A stretch of DNA of 64,000 nt from Flavobacteriaceae bacterium D16 (GTDB lineage Bacteria > Bacteroidota > Bacteroidia > Flavobacteriales > Flavobacteriaceae), in the NCBI GenBank assembly GCA_021295155.1, contig JAJTJC010000036.1, positions 682,001-746,000 of the forward strand, read 5' to 3'. The notes below the pieces were generated by a model. That model made no database searches. It had not been told where the DNA came from and saw nothing but the letters and a program-made list of their open reading frames with translations. Shown in pieces: positions 37,037 through 46,516 of the stretch (the stretch's first letter is position 1; the number at the start of each line of letters is the position of its first letter). Both the position numbers and the translations under genes were made by a program.

Positions 37037-39226
37037 TTAGCTATTTAAAGCAGCCAAAACCCTTTCCGAGGTGAACGGGATATGTCGCAAGCGTTTTCCA
37101 GTTAATTTAAGAAATGCATTGGCAATAGCTCCCGCAACCATTGGCGTAGCTGTTTCCCCTACTCCTTCAGGGATTTCATTGGAATCGATCAGAACCGTTT
37201 CAATACTATCCGGGATATCCTCCATCCGAAGCAGGGGATAGTTGTGGTAATTGGATTGTTGTACCCTGCCATCTTTAATGGTAATCTGTTCTTTGAGGAC
37301 GCTGCTCATCCCCATGATAACCCCCCCTTCCATTTGCGCCTTTACATTATCCGGTTGGACAACGATCCCGGCATCCAGGGCTATCCAAAAATGGTGAACT
37401 TTAATTTTACCTGTATTTTGATCAACCGAAATTTCGCATACTCCTGTACCCAGAGAACCGTGTTCCACAAAGGAAACACCTTTGGCGCGCCCCTCTTTTG
37501 TGGGACCATTCCAGTCAGATATCTCAGCCACTTTTTCAAGAGTAGCTAAGGCCCTTGGAGAATCGGCCATTAATTTTCTCCTCAGGGCCACCGGATCCAT
37601 ATTTTGTTGGTAGGCAATCTCATCTAACATGCTTTCGATGGCGAATTTGTTCGGCCCATGGCCAACGGCCCGCCAGTGTTTCAGGCGCACACCGTGGGAA
37701 GCTGAACGCCATTCTACGAGCTGATTAGGAATGTTATAATGGTCGTTACGGGCACCGCTTGCCACCAGGTGGCCGCCATCTCCAATAACGCAGTGTGAAA
37801 AGCCTGTAATATTTCCCGTATTATCAACGCTTGCCTTCAGCCGTTGCAGGGATAGAGGACGAAATGCTCCGTAGCCGACGTCGTCTTCGCGTGTCCAGAT
37901 TAATTTCACTGGTTTAGGGGCCATTACTTTGGCTATTTCGGCACACTCTTCTACAAAGTCGTTCATGCTCCTGCGCCCGAATCCCCCACCCAGGTATTGT
38001 AAATGCACGTTAACCTTTTCCGGCGCAATTCCTAAAATATCGGGGACTCCCAGTTTGGTGTCGGGACCTTGCTGGCTGCCAACCCAGACTTCGGCACTTT
38101 GCCCATCTTCTGCAACCTGAATTATCGCATTCAGGGGTTCCATCTGAGCGTGGTATACATAGTCGTTCTTAAAATCTGCTGTATACGATTTTGAGGCCGA
38201 TCGTGCTGCGTTTTCTACACTGCCCATCTCGTTGATAATGCGACCTTTTTTACCCTGCCCGGCAATGTTCTCGTAAGAAGTGTATACTTCCTGAGAATTA
38301 AAGCCTGTGGCCTGAGATTCACTCCATTCTATCTTTAATAGCTTTTTTGCCTGTAGCACCTGTTCGAGTGATTTTGCCACTATTCCAACCGCATAATCAA
38401 AAGGTACCAATTGCAAGACCCCATCCTGGGCCAGTATTTCTACCTCATTTAGGAGGGTAGGGGTAGCACCATGTAAATTACCACGTTCCAGGACTGCATA
38501 GACCATTTCGGGCATAAGAATATCAATGGCAAATTGAGCACTACCATCTGTCTTGGATGGAATTTCCGTCCTGGGGATATATTTCCCAACTAATTGGAAA
38601 TCCTTTTGCTTTTTCAAATCACTTTCTGAAATATCCGGCATGTTTTCCGGGAGTTTCAAATGGGGCACTAACTCCCCATAACCCAATTTTTTTCCGGAAA
38701 CTTCATGGATTACCTCACTATTTTTAGTGCTGGTTTCTGACAAGGGTACTCCCCAAAGTTCTGCTGCCGAATGCCTGAGGATGTAACGTGCCTCTGCCCC
38801 TGCTTTACGCATTACGGGATAATAACTTTTGGTTGTCCTGCTTCCCACAGTAAACATCAGTTTGCTTCCTGGAACCCAACCTTCCGAACCATAAATGGCA
38901 GACTCCTGTGGCGAAAATTCTACCTTAACCCTCGACCAGTCAGCATCCATCTCTTCTGCGAATAGCAATGGGAGTGCAGTCATGGATCCCTGACCCATTT
39001 CGGCTGCGGGGTTAAAGATGGTAATTTCACCATCTTCGGTGATTTGTACCCATGCAGTAATCTCATGTTTTTCGAGTTGTTCCTTAATGCCTTTGGTATC
39101 TTTACAGGAAATCATTTGAGGCAGTAACCCTGAGACTCCAATAAAGAGAGCTACTCCACTAGAAGATTTTAGAAATTCCCGTCGGGTAAAACCTTTTTCT
39201 GGTATTGTTTTAAGATGATTTTTCAT
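37037..39226 (-). CDS. Periplasmic molybdenum hydroxylase large subunit (IorB-like)
   Basis: A 729-residue xanthine-dehydrogenase-family molybdopterin-binding subunit like isoquinoline 1-oxidoreductase beta. A twin-arginine signal (TRREFLKSSSGVALF, residues 14-28) sends the folded cofactor-loaded enzyme to the periplasm. Family segments include FNPAAEMGQGSMTALPLLFA, GGGFGRRSMNDFVEECAE (about 412-429) and, near the C-terminus, EGVGETATPMVAGAIANAF with the catalytic glutamate. It pairs with the [2Fe-2S] subunit gene 12 bases upstream. No cytochrome or XdhC-type maturation gene is adjacent. The substrate (N-heterocycle or aldehyde) is unknown. Confidence 0.88.
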   Translation of the reverse strand: MKNHLKTIPEKGFTRREFLKSSSGVALFIGVSGLLPQMISCKDTKGIKEQLEKHEITAWVQITEDGEITIFNPAAEMGQGSMTALPLLFAEEMDADWSRVKVEFSPQESAIYGSEGWVPGSKLMFTVGSRTTKSYYPVMRKAGAEARYILRHSAAELWGVPLSETSTKNSEVIHEVSGKKLGYGELVPHLKLPENMPDISESDLKKQKDFQLVGKYIPRTEIPSKTDGSAQFAIDILMPEMVYAVLERGNLHGATPTLLNEVEILAQDGVLQLVPFDYAVGIVAKSLEQVLQAKKLLKIEWSESQATGFNSQEVYTSYENIAGQGKKGRIINEMGSVENAARSASKSYTADFKNDYVYHAQMEPLNAIIQVAEDGQSAEVWVGSQQGPDTKLGVPDILGIAPEKVNVHLQYLGGGFGRRSMNDFVEECAEIAKVMAPKPVKLIWTREDDVGYGAFRPLSLQRLKASVDNTGNITGFSHCVIGDGGHLVASGARNDHYNIPNQLVEWRSASHGVRLKHWRAVGHGPNKFAIESMLDEIAYQQNMDPVALRRKLMADSPRALATLEKVAEISDWNGPTKEGRAKGVSFVEHGSLGTGVCEISVDQNTGKIKVHHFWIALDAGIVVQPDNVKAQMEGGVIMGMSSVLKEQITIKDGRVQQSNYHNYPLLRMEDIPDSIETVLIDSNEIPEGVGETATPMVAGAIANAFLKLTGKRLRHIPFTSERVLAALNS

Positions 39227-39238
39227 TGGGAATTCGGT

Positions 39239-39706
39239 TTATAGGTTTGTTGTTTCCGATGCACGCTCAATCGCTTTAAGGATACGTATATACGTTCCGC
39301 AACGGCACATAACCGGACTCATATACCTCTTGATTTCTTCTCGGGAAGGATTTGGATTTTGTTTGAGCAGTGCTGCTGCCTGCATGATTTGTCCGGACTG
39401 ACAGTAGCCGCATTGGGGAACTTGTTCTTCTATCCAGGCTTTTTGAACAGGATGATCAGCAGATTCGGACAGGCCCTCAATGGTCTTGATTTCTTCTCCG
39501 TTGGCAACCCCCTCAATCGGGAGAACACAGGCTTTTGCAGGCCTTCCATCTACATGTATGGTGCAGGTACCGCATTGGGCGATTCCACAGCTGTATTTGG
39601 TGCCGGTAAGTTCCAGATGTTCGCGAAGGACCCATAGCAGTGGAGTACCTTCAGGAACGGTCACCTCATAGATTTCAGTATTGATACGCAGGGAATAAGT
39701 TGGCAT
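39239..39706 (-). CDS. Molybdenum hydroxylase [2Fe-2S] subunit (IorA-like)
   Basis: A 155-residue ferredoxin-type subunit carrying two [2Fe-2S] clusters. The N-terminal plant-type cluster uses the cysteines of CGIAQCGTCTI plus one near 60 (KACVLPIEG). The C-terminal helical cluster uses CGYCQSGQIMQAAALL and MCRCGTYIRI. It passes electrons from the molybdenum subunit encoded just downstream. There is no signal peptide of its own, so it is presumably carried out in complex by the twin-arginine signal of its partner. Confidence 0.92.
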   Translation of the reverse strand: MPTYSLRINTEIYEVTVPEGTPLLWVLREHLELTGTKYSCGIAQCGTCTIHVDGRPAKACVLPIEGVANGEEIKTIEGLSESADHPVQKAWIEEQVPQCGYCQSGQIMQAAALLKQNPNPSREEIKRYMSPVMCRCGTYIRILKAIERASETTNL

Positions 39707-39806
39707 AAGGAATATTTTGTCCTTAAGTTACCAAAAAAATGGGATGCTGGTATTGGAAATTTGGTATAGATCAGCTTCTGTGGAACAGACCTCCGGCTTA
39801 TCAGTT

Positions 39807-39847
39807 ATTTGCATTTAATAAAACCGATTAATGCAAATTAAATCGGT
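39807..39847 (-). terminator. Two overlapping, mutually exclusive hairpins downstream of the nitrilase/DinB pair
   Basis: ATTTGCATT and AATGCAAAT (39807-39838) form one stem of up to 12 pairs with a single bulge. ACCGATT and AATCGGT (39823-39829, 39841-39847) form another that shares bases with the first. Read on the minus strand the second is followed by TTTATT and could end the transcript coming from dinB; the first would then compete. The rest of the 39707-39874 gap shows nothing else. Confidence 0.4.
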
Positions 39848-39874
39848 CACTTTATTTTATGGATTTAATAGTGA

Positions 39875-40378
39875 TTATTTCCCGATTGCAGCTTTAATTT
39901 TTGCAAGGTGATGGAAACTATGACGCAGAGCATGATCTTCAATAAAAAACTGAGCGGTGAGTGGTGCATTTGCATTAAGGGATACCGTTGCGGCGCTATC
40001 CAGATCTTCATCTGCGAATTCTCGTATGGAGTTGGCAGCAATTTTGCTGTTCTTTTTTAGTAATTCCAAAGTTTCTTGCTTACCCACATTTCTATTTTCC
40101 TGCGCATGATTTGCATTCATTTGATTGATTACTTCCGGGGTTGCCTCGGTGATTGGTTCCCCTTTAGCAAGTAGTTGGGCCAACTCAACCTCTATGGGAT
40201 AAACGCTAGCTACATGATGAACCACTACTCCTACAGACCTTCCGTCGCCAATTACAGGAGTTTGCCATTCGTCTTCGGATAAACCTTCGGCATATGTTGC
40301 CAGGGCATTAGCTCCTTTTAGTAGTCGTTCTGCAAGAGCATTAGCTCTATTACTAGTTGATGTGCTTGATTGTGCCAT
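39875..40378 (-). CDS. DinB-family four-helix protein
   Basis: A 167-residue helical bundle of the DinB/YfiT superfamily. Three histidines that can bind a metal are visible: VVHHVASV (about 52-59) and the C-terminal DHALRHSFHHLAKIK (about 148-162). Many relatives are thiol-dependent S-transferases, often using bacillithiol, a thiol also found in some Bacteroidota. The gene begins 12 bases after the nitrilase stop, so they are co-transcribed and may detoxify related compounds. The substrate is unknown. Confidence 0.8.
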   Translation of the reverse strand: MAQSSTSTSNRANALAERLLKGANALATYAEGLSEDEWQTPVIGDGRSVGVVVHHVASVYPIEVELAQLLAKGEPITEATPEVINQMNANHAQENRNVGKQETLELLKKNSKIAANSIREFADEDLDSAATVSLNANAPLTAQFFIEDHALRHSFHHLAKIKAAIGK

Positions 40379-40389
40379 GATATAAATTT

Positions 40390-41304
40390 TTATTGGTTTG
40401 GTTTAACTGAAAAGTTGAATACATCTGGCCTGGCGTAATGCCCTACAACATCAAACATCCGTTTGGCCTCCGTAATAGTATTGAGGTCTATATCTGCATA
40501 TAGTATTCCTTCTTCTGCTTCCAGAGGACCGGCAATAATTTGTCCTTTGGGAGAAATAATACAGCTATTTCCGGTATTTATCCACTTCCTTCCTTCCGGA
40601 TATAGTTTTTTAAAGTCAAATTCCTCCGGGATATCATTAATGTTTAGAGCCATACAGGTACTAACCACAAATAAACCTCCTTCCCTGGCAACATGCTGCA
40701 TGGATTGTAACCAGTTTGGACTTTTGTCCCAGGTAGGAGCAGCTAGAATTTGCGCCCCAGTTTCATAGACTGCATTTCTTGCTAAGGGCATATAATTCTC
40801 CCAACAAATGAGTCCTGCAATTTTACCTGCAGATGTATCGTACGCTTTGAAGGAAGAACCATCGCCCTGAGCCCAAATAAGTCGTTCACCTCCGGTGGGA
40901 ATTAACTTACGGTGTTTACCCAATATTTCACCTTGTTCCCCAATGAATAATAGTGTGTTAAACAAACTGCTTCCGCTTGTTTCGGAATTACGTTCGTGCA
41001 TTCCAATCACTACACTAACGCCTGCTTTCTTTGCAGCCTCACATAGTTTGTGAGTTGAGTTGTCGGGGATGGAAACTGCATTCTCAACAAGTTTTACATA
41101 TAATTGGTTTAATTCAGCGCCTTTACTATTGGGGATTAACCATATCCAATCCGGGTATCCCGAGATAAATGCTTCAGGGAACACGATTAAGTTGGCATCG
41201 TTTTCACCAGCTTTCTCAATTGCATCGCATGCCTTATCTACTGTTTTGATTTTATTTAGAAATACGGGGGATAATTGAGCAGCTGCAACTTTAATTTTGG
41301 TCAT
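40390..41304 (-). CDS. Nitrilase-type carbon-nitrogen hydrolase
   Basis: A 304-residue enzyme of nitrilase-superfamily branch 1, which turns nitriles to acids and ammonia (or cyanide to formamide). The catalytic Glu-Lys-Cys triad is E44 (VFPEAFISGYPDW), K133 (GKHRKLIPTGGERLIW) and C167 (GLICWENYMPLAR). The CWEN context distinguishes true nitrilases from amidases. It is cytoplasmic, with no signal. The DinB-type gene follows in the same operon and the secreted molybdenum hydroxylase lies beyond, so a nitrile or N-heterocycle route is conceivable but speculative. Confidence 0.92.
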   Translation of the reverse strand: MTKIKVAAAQLSPVFLNKIKTVDKACDAIEKAGENDANLIVFPEAFISGYPDWIWLIPNSKGAELNQLYVKLVENAVSIPDNSTHKLCEAAKKAGVSVVIGMHERNSETSGSSLFNTLLFIGEQGEILGKHRKLIPTGGERLIWAQGDGSSFKAYDTSAGKIAGLICWENYMPLARNAVYETGAQILAAPTWDKSPNWLQSMQHVAREGGLFVVSTCMALNINDIPEEFDFKKLYPEGRKWINTGNSCIISPKGQIIAGPLEAEEGILYADIDLNTITEAKRMFDVVGHYARPDVFNFSVKPNQ

Positions 41305-41528
41305 AGTCTAAAGGTATTGCGGATTATAATTCCATTGGTTAGCTGCAGTTGCGGAAATGATTCCCAAAGGAGTTGTGCAAATACCCTGAGAGGCAGTTAA
41401 ATATCAGTTAACCTAGCTGAAAGTACGAAAACTTATTGATAATTAGGGCTTTAAGTTTCACTTCTATAAAAAAGCAAAGAATGAAAAAGATGCAGATTTA
41501 TGGATTAACTAAACAATAAGACTTCCAT

Positions 41529-42710
41529 CTATTGGCTTGACTCCACCCTTTTATATGAAAGCGCAAATAGCCCAATTACCGGCCCCAGTGCAAGGGGTAA
41601 ATAAAGGTAGCTCCCTGGAAGGTGTTTCTGCAACAAGGTCAACAATTGGATACTTACAATGGTTATTGCAAAGCCCAGGCAATTAACTATGGTGAGTGCC
41701 GTACCTTTATTTTTGGCTTCGGCATTTTTGGCCACAAGGGTTGAGAAAAGAGGAGAATCGGCTATTACAACCATCCCCCAGAAGAGGAGAAAACCAATAA
41801 AAAGCCCTTCTGATTTGGCGAGGAATACAATGGGCGAAAGGAAGCAGCACAGGCAGGAGGATAACAAGGCCGAATAGGCTATTTTTTTAGCACCCCATTT
41901 CATTGACAGGTAACCTCCTAATACGCAGGCCAAACCCCCGATTCCGATGATAAAGAAGGAAAGAAGTGGAATATTAAGTTTCACATCAGGGTTAAAGGAG
42001 TTGTACGTTCCTAAGATTACCGGGACAAAGGCCCAGAACGCATAGAGTTCCCACATATGCCCAAAATAACCAAAGGCAGCTGACCGGAATTCCGGTTTGC
42101 CAAATACTTTGAAGAAGGCCGAGAAATCAAGTTGCTGACTTCTTTTCCTGTGTGGGCCGTCTGGAACGAAAAGGAACATCAACAACCCACCAGATAAGGC
42201 GAGGCCAGAAGTGGTGTATACCACAAGCTTCCATGGGAGTATTTGTCCAATGCTTTTTAGTAAATGTGGGAATGCAGTTCCAAGGACCAACGCTCCAACA
42301 AGGAATCCCAGGGATTTACCCAGTCCTTTGTCGTAATAATCCGCGGCAATTTTCATTCCCACTGGATAGATGCCAGCCAGAAAAAACCCCGTTCCAAAGC
42401 GAAACAGCAAAAGGCTGTAATAAGAATTTCCATCCCATGCCACCCCAGTGTTAAATAGGGCTCCAATTAGGGCGCTGAACAGGAAAACCCGGGAAGGGGA
42501 AAACCTGTCGGCTACAGTAAGGAAGGCAAACACCAGGGTTCCCGAGATAAAACCAAACTGTACGGCAGAAGTAAGGTTACCCAAAGCTGATGCGCCCAGA
42601 GAGAAGGTCTGCACCAGATCTGGCATTACCCCGTTACCAGCAAACCACAGGGAGGTGCAGCAGAACTGAGACAGGACGATTACGGGCAATATGCGTTTAG
42701 GTATCGTCAA
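41529..42710 (-). CDS. Major facilitator superfamily transporter
   Basis: A 393-residue transporter with 12 predicted helices. The N-terminus (VIVLSQFCCTSLWFAGNGVM) and the loop between helices 2 and 3 (ADRFSPSRVFL) have MFS character, and GPHRKRSQQLDF forms the central cytoplasmic loop (about 180-191). It resembles the CynX/NNP-like uptake or YfcJ-like efflux groups only loosely, so direction and cargo are open. About 220 bases without a recognised feature (41305-41528) lie between it and the nitrilase gene. Confidence 0.85.
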   Translation of the reverse strand: MTIPKRILPVIVLSQFCCTSLWFAGNGVMPDLVQTFSLGASALGNLTSAVQFGFISGTLVFAFLTVADRFSPSRVFLFSALIGALFNTGVAWDGNSYYSLLLFRFGTGFFLAGIYPVGMKIAADYYDKGLGKSLGFLVGALVLGTAFPHLLKSIGQILPWKLVVYTTSGLALSGGLLMFLFVPDGPHRKRSQQLDFSAFFKVFGKPEFRSAAFGYFGHMWELYAFWAFVPVILGTYNSFNPDVKLNIPLLSFFIIGIGGLACVLGGYLSMKWGAKKIAYSALLSSCLCCFLSPIVFLAKSEGLFIGFLLFWGMVVIADSPLFSTLVAKNAEAKNKGTALTIVNCLGFAITIVSIQLLTLLQKHLPGSYLYLPLALGPVIGLFALSYKRVESSQ

Positions 42711-42733
42711 CTATTCAATTATATCGATAATTA

Positions 42734-42761
42734 AGCCTCTGTTACTGAAATAACAGAGGCT
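42734..42761 (-). terminator. Hairpin terminator after the small beta-barrel gene
   Basis: AGCCTCTGTTA and TAACAGAGGCT form a perfect 11-base stem around CTGAAA. It lies 20 bases beyond the stop of the 43227-42781 gene; on the minus strand it is followed by a weak T-rich stretch (TTAATTAT). Confidence 0.7.
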
Positions 42762-42780
42762 ATTAAACTATACGCGTGGG

Positions 42781-43227
42781 TTAGAAATGAAGCCCAATTC
42801 CAATACCCCCCGCAGTTATGGTTCCTCCACCAAATTCTGCTATAATTCCTATAAAATCATCTATTTTATATTCAACTCCGATATGGGCATTTAAATTAAA
42901 ATTGTCGTTGCCATCACCTGAAAGGAAAGCAGCGTCAACACCACCCCAAATATCCCATGGTTCTGCCAGGCTAAAAAGACTGTCGAAATAGTAATCTGCC
43001 CTGCCTCCAAGAGCCAGCTCATTGACTCCACTGAACCAGATCCGTGCTTCAGGCGAGACAGTCAGGCTTGGGGCCACTTGAAATTCGTAGTGAGCCGCTA
43101 CACTGCTATTATCCCCGAATTTCACAAATGCATTCAAGGTGTTCCCATAATCTTCCTGTGCAAGGGCATTTTCTGTAGAGCTTAAGAAAAGGCCCGCAGC
43201 CAGTAAACAAAGTACAATGTTTTTCAT
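42781..43227 (-). CDS. Small outer-membrane beta-barrel protein
   Basis: A 148-residue protein with a signal peptide (CLLAAGLFLSSTENALAQ) and a mature part of alternating amphipathic strands (SSVAAHYEFQVAPSLTVSP, FNLNAHIGVEYKIDDFIGII) ending in a terminal phenylalanine after GGIGIGLHF, the usual barrel C-terminus. About six to eight strands fit, like OmpA/OmpW-size barrels. It is monocistronic, between a promoter (43263) and a terminator (42734). Function unknown. Confidence 0.75.
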   Translation of the reverse strand: MKNIVLCLLAAGLFLSSTENALAQEDYGNTLNAFVKFGDNSSVAAHYEFQVAPSLTVSPEARIWFSGVNELALGGRADYYFDSLFSLAEPWDIWGGVDAAFLSGDGNDNFNLNAHIGVEYKIDDFIGIIAEFGGGTITAGGIGIGLHF

Positions 43228-43262
43228 GTTCTCAATTTTAAATTTTAACGATTATTTGCTAA

Positions 43263-43291
43263 TAAATATAATGAAAAGGTTTGTTTGCAAA
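43263..43291 (-). promoter_or_regulatory. Promoter of the small beta-barrel gene
   Basis: On the minus strand TTTG (43288-43291), a 17-base spacer and TATATTTA (43263-43270) match the Bacteroidota consensus at all but the last position of the -7 box. The start would fall near 43257, about 30 bases before the ATG at 43227. Confidence 0.5.
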
Positions 43292-43325
43292 TTGGGATTC
43301 AATCGCATTTGCAAGCTTGTCCAGA

Positions 43326-45440
43326 TTAATCTGATTTCATAAGGCTTATGGCAAATCCACCACCCTCTGCCAGATTGATACTTAAAGTGGAGCTGTGGGT
43401 TATTTCCAATTCCTCAATACTAATATCAGTCGGATTGTCCCGGTAGTGCGCATCCGAACCATCTTTGTAAATCACGGCATTATAGGATGCACCTTCAGGT
43501 AGAAAATCAAACGAAAGGTCAATTTCTCTGGCATTCTCATCAGTAATGCCCCCTACAAACCAATTGCCGGTTTCCCTTTCTTCCCGTGCAATGGTAACAA
43601 AATCACCCACTTCTCCATTCAGGACTTTGGTTTGTTCCCAATCTACTCCCACGTCTCGTATAAATTGAAAGGCAGGCTGATCTTCATAATTTTCAGGAAA
43701 ATCGCAGGCCATTTGAATAGGGCTGTAAATAACAACATATAAGGCTAGTTGCTGTGCGATCGTTGTGTTTACCTGGCTTTCGGGTTTAAGCGGTAAACTA
43801 ATTTCAAACACTCCGGGGGTAAAATCTATGGGGCCTGCCAACATACGGGTAAAGGCCACAATGGGCAGGTGTTCAGGTGGGTTACCACCCTCAATAGACC
43901 AGGCGTTGAATTCCTGGCCCCTTAATCCCTCACGAGCGATGGCGTTGGGATAGGTTCTCCTTATCCCGGTAGCTTTTATGGGTTCATGGGCGTTGATGGC
44001 AATTTGATATGTTGCAGCCTTTTCCAGCACCTTTCGATAGTGATTTACCATCCATTGACCGTGGTGGTATTCTCCCTTTGGGATGATCTTTCCTACGTAA
44101 CCTGTTTTTACGGAATGTATCCCCAGGTCTTTCATTAGGGCATAGGCCGTATCCATTTGCTGTTCATAGGTTCGCGGAGCAGCAGAAGTTTCATGATGCA
44201 TAATGATATCTACCCCTTTTTCCTTTCCATACCGCACCACTTCTTTAAGGTCGTAATCAGGATAGGGTGTAATAAAATCAAAAACGCCCTCACGGTCTTC
44301 AAATCCGATCCATCGTTCCCATCCGGTGTTCCAGCCTTCCACAAGGATTCCTTTAATGTTATTTTTTGCCGCAAAATCAATATAGCGCTTGGTGTTTTCT
44401 GTTGTGGCACCGTGGTTGCCATGGGGTCTCCCATCATTGGTCCAGGTACCCATGTCCTGTGATCCTGCATAATCCCAGGTGGATGTACCAACATGCATTT
44501 CCCACCAGATGCCTATATATTTCTGGGGTTCAAACCAGGAGACATCACCAAGTTTGTTAGGGTCATTAAGGTTCACAATTAAGTTGGACTCAATGAGCTC
44601 CGAAGCCTTATCGGCAATTTGGATTGTTCGCCAAGGCGTTTTGAACGGAAGCGCCCTTTTCACCTTATATCCCATTCTGTCAGAACCCACTAATTCGCTG
44701 GTTAAAGTCAGGTTTTCCGGGTCTACTTTTAAGGTCATTCCTGAGTAATCGGTCAGGTTGGCTTCGTGAAAGCTAAGATGTGTTCCGGATTCCATTCGCA
44801 TAGTTACCGGAGTGTTGACCGCATTTTCAGGAATTTTGGTTGAAGCAAGGTTAGGGTGGTCCCTTTTAGAAATGGCGTCAATTTCAGAAACCTTGCTGGT
44901 ATTGTATAGGTGTTCGTAGATGTCCCAGTCCCCTGGAATCCACCAGGTAGTGTGATCTCCTGTAAGCTGGAATTCTGTGTTTTCGTCCATTATAGTCAGG
45001 GAATCGACACCGCCCTGTTCAGGGAATTCATATCGAAAAGCCACTCCGTCATCATAGGACCTGAAGTAAATATTAACACGTCTTTTTGGGTCTTGCTTTT
45101 CCTGCAATCTCGCTACGGCTTCATTTGCGTGATTTATAACTTCCCTTTGCTCTCCCCAAGGCATTCCCCAGGTTTCGTCAATGGGTCTTTCTTCAAACCC
45201 TACAAATGTAAACCCCTGTTTCATTGATTCCTGACCCTTAAAGTCGAAACTCATTTTTGAATCGTTGATGATGAGCTCATCACCATGGGAGACTGAGTAT
45301 GTCGGTTCACCCTTTTCCGTTAATCTGAAGTGCAAAGTGTTGACTCCATTTGGTGACTCAAGGTGTAATGTTGGTTCACTTTGGCAACTCAATGCCAATA
45401 CAAGTAAGGCAATTAAAAGAAATCGTGTTGGCTTATTCAT
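43326..45440 (-). CDS. Glycoside hydrolase family 97 lipoprotein (alpha-glucosidase type)
   Basis: A 704-residue GH97 enzyme (SusB-like). A lipoprotein signal puts the acylated cysteine at C19 (LLVLALSCQSE). An N-terminal beta-sandwich (about 25-280) precedes the catalytic barrel with YIGIWWEMHVGTSTWDY, ILVEGWNTGWERW, MHHETSAAPRTYE and INAHEPIKATGIRRTYPNA, and a C-terminal sandwich ends it. Conserved glutamates in these segments bind calcium and act in catalysis. The sequence HSVKTGYVG carries glycine where I recall the retaining members having the aspartate nucleophile, so an inverting alpha-glucosidase is the likelier type. No SusCD genes flank it. Confidence 0.9.
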   Translation of the reverse strand: MNKPTRFLLIALLVLALSCQSEPTLHLESPNGVNTLHFRLTEKGEPTYSVSHGDELIINDSKMSFDFKGQESMKQGFTFVGFEERPIDETWGMPWGEQREVINHANEAVARLQEKQDPKRRVNIYFRSYDDGVAFRYEFPEQGGVDSLTIMDENTEFQLTGDHTTWWIPGDWDIYEHLYNTSKVSEIDAISKRDHPNLASTKIPENAVNTPVTMRMESGTHLSFHEANLTDYSGMTLKVDPENLTLTSELVGSDRMGYKVKRALPFKTPWRTIQIADKASELIESNLIVNLNDPNKLGDVSWFEPQKYIGIWWEMHVGTSTWDYAGSQDMGTWTNDGRPHGNHGATTENTKRYIDFAAKNNIKGILVEGWNTGWERWIGFEDREGVFDFITPYPDYDLKEVVRYGKEKGVDIIMHHETSAAPRTYEQQMDTAYALMKDLGIHSVKTGYVGKIIPKGEYHHGQWMVNHYRKVLEKAATYQIAINAHEPIKATGIRRTYPNAIAREGLRGQEFNAWSIEGGNPPEHLPIVAFTRMLAGPIDFTPGVFEISLPLKPESQVNTTIAQQLALYVVIYSPIQMACDFPENYEDQPAFQFIRDVGVDWEQTKVLNGEVGDFVTIAREERETGNWFVGGITDENAREIDLSFDFLPEGASYNAVIYKDGSDAHYRDNPTDISIEELEITHSSTLSINLAEGGGFAISLMKSD

Positions 45441-45628
45441 TTTCGAAGGTATTTAAAGCTATAAAAATAATAGTTTACCTTCGGTTTTCGATATTAGGGG
45501 GTTTCAATTACTAAGGGGCTTGCTGTTTCGTTTAACCCCCAGGTATGTTAATGTTTTGATAAACAGCAGTCTAATGTTTAATCTTTTATTACATTCGTTA
45601 AACATAACCATTATCGTTTTAGCCAATC

Positions 45629-46468
45629 ATGATCTCAAATTTCTTCAAACTAAGCTTTCTAGCTCTTATACTGCTGGTTTCCAGTAAATCAAATGCCCAG
45701 GAATTCCAGGGGCAAGCCTATTATTTTTCAAAATCTAAGTTGGAACTTGGTGCCTGGGGAGCCAGGATGAGTGAAGCCCAGAAAAAGCAGATTCAGGAAC
45801 GCCTTAAAAATCGCCTGGAGAAGACCTATGTGCTGAATTTTAATAGGGAAGAGTCAGTTTTCGATGAAGAGGCAAAACTGGACGCATGGTCCGGTGCAAC
45901 TGATTCATGGGGAAAGAATTTCGCACCAGGCAAGTCTTACAAGAACTTAAAGGATAATGCTTTGGTCCAGAATCAGGAATTTTACGGTAAAAAGTTTTTG
46001 GTCAAGGACGAGTTACTGGCCATGGAGTGGAAAATGGGGACTGAGTCCAAAAAAATAGGGCAATATACATGCTTTAAGGCAACTACAGTAGTACCAACTT
46101 CTGATTTGACCTGGTATGATTTTTCCTGGGGAGATTTAAGAGCAGCCCAGCAAAAAACTTCTGATTCTACAAACGTGCAGTCTAATGAACCGGATATAAA
46201 GTTAACACAGATTGAGGCCTGGTTTACTCCTGAAATACCGGTAGGACATGGCCCAGGTGAATACTGGGGACTTCCGGGGCTTATCTTAGAGGTTAGTGCC
46301 GGTAATACAATTATGCTTTGCTCTAAAATTGTGATGAACCCACAGGAGAAGCTTAAAATTGAAGCTCCTGACAAAGGGAAAGTTATCACTAAAAGCGACT
46401 ACCAGGCTACCGTATTTGAGAAAATGCAGGAAATGAGAGACAACCGCGGTAGAAGGCGAAGTCGATAA
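45629..46468 (+). CDS. GLPGLI family protein
   Basis: A 279-residue exported protein (signal peptide LALILLVSSKSNAQ) of the GLPGLI family, named for a motif that is exact here: WGLPGLILEVSAG near residues 211-223. Preceding it, AWFTPEIPVGHGPGEYWGL is also diagnostic, as is the early AYYFSKSKLEL strand. Members are almost confined to Bacteroidota, usually beside a TonB-dependent receptor, as found 48 bases downstream. Role unknown; accessory periplasmic function for the receptor is inferred. The C-terminus is basic (DNRGRRRSR). Confidence 0.92.
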   Translation: MISNFFKLSFLALILLVSSKSNAQEFQGQAYYFSKSKLELGAWGARMSEAQKKQIQERLKNRLEKTYVLNFNREESVFDEEAKLDAWSGATDSWGKNFAPGKSYKNLKDNALVQNQEFYGKKFLVKDELLAMEWKMGTESKKIGQYTCFKATTVVPTSDLTWYDFSWGDLRAAQQKTSDSTNVQSNEPDIKLTQIEAWFTPEIPVGHGPGEYWGLPGLILEVSAGNTIMLCSKIVMNPQEKLKIEAPDKGKVITKSDYQATVFEKMQEMRDNRGRRRSR

Positions 46469-46516
46469 TCGAAAAATAGCGCATAGTTCTCCTACATTAG
46501 CAATTAGCACCACTAC

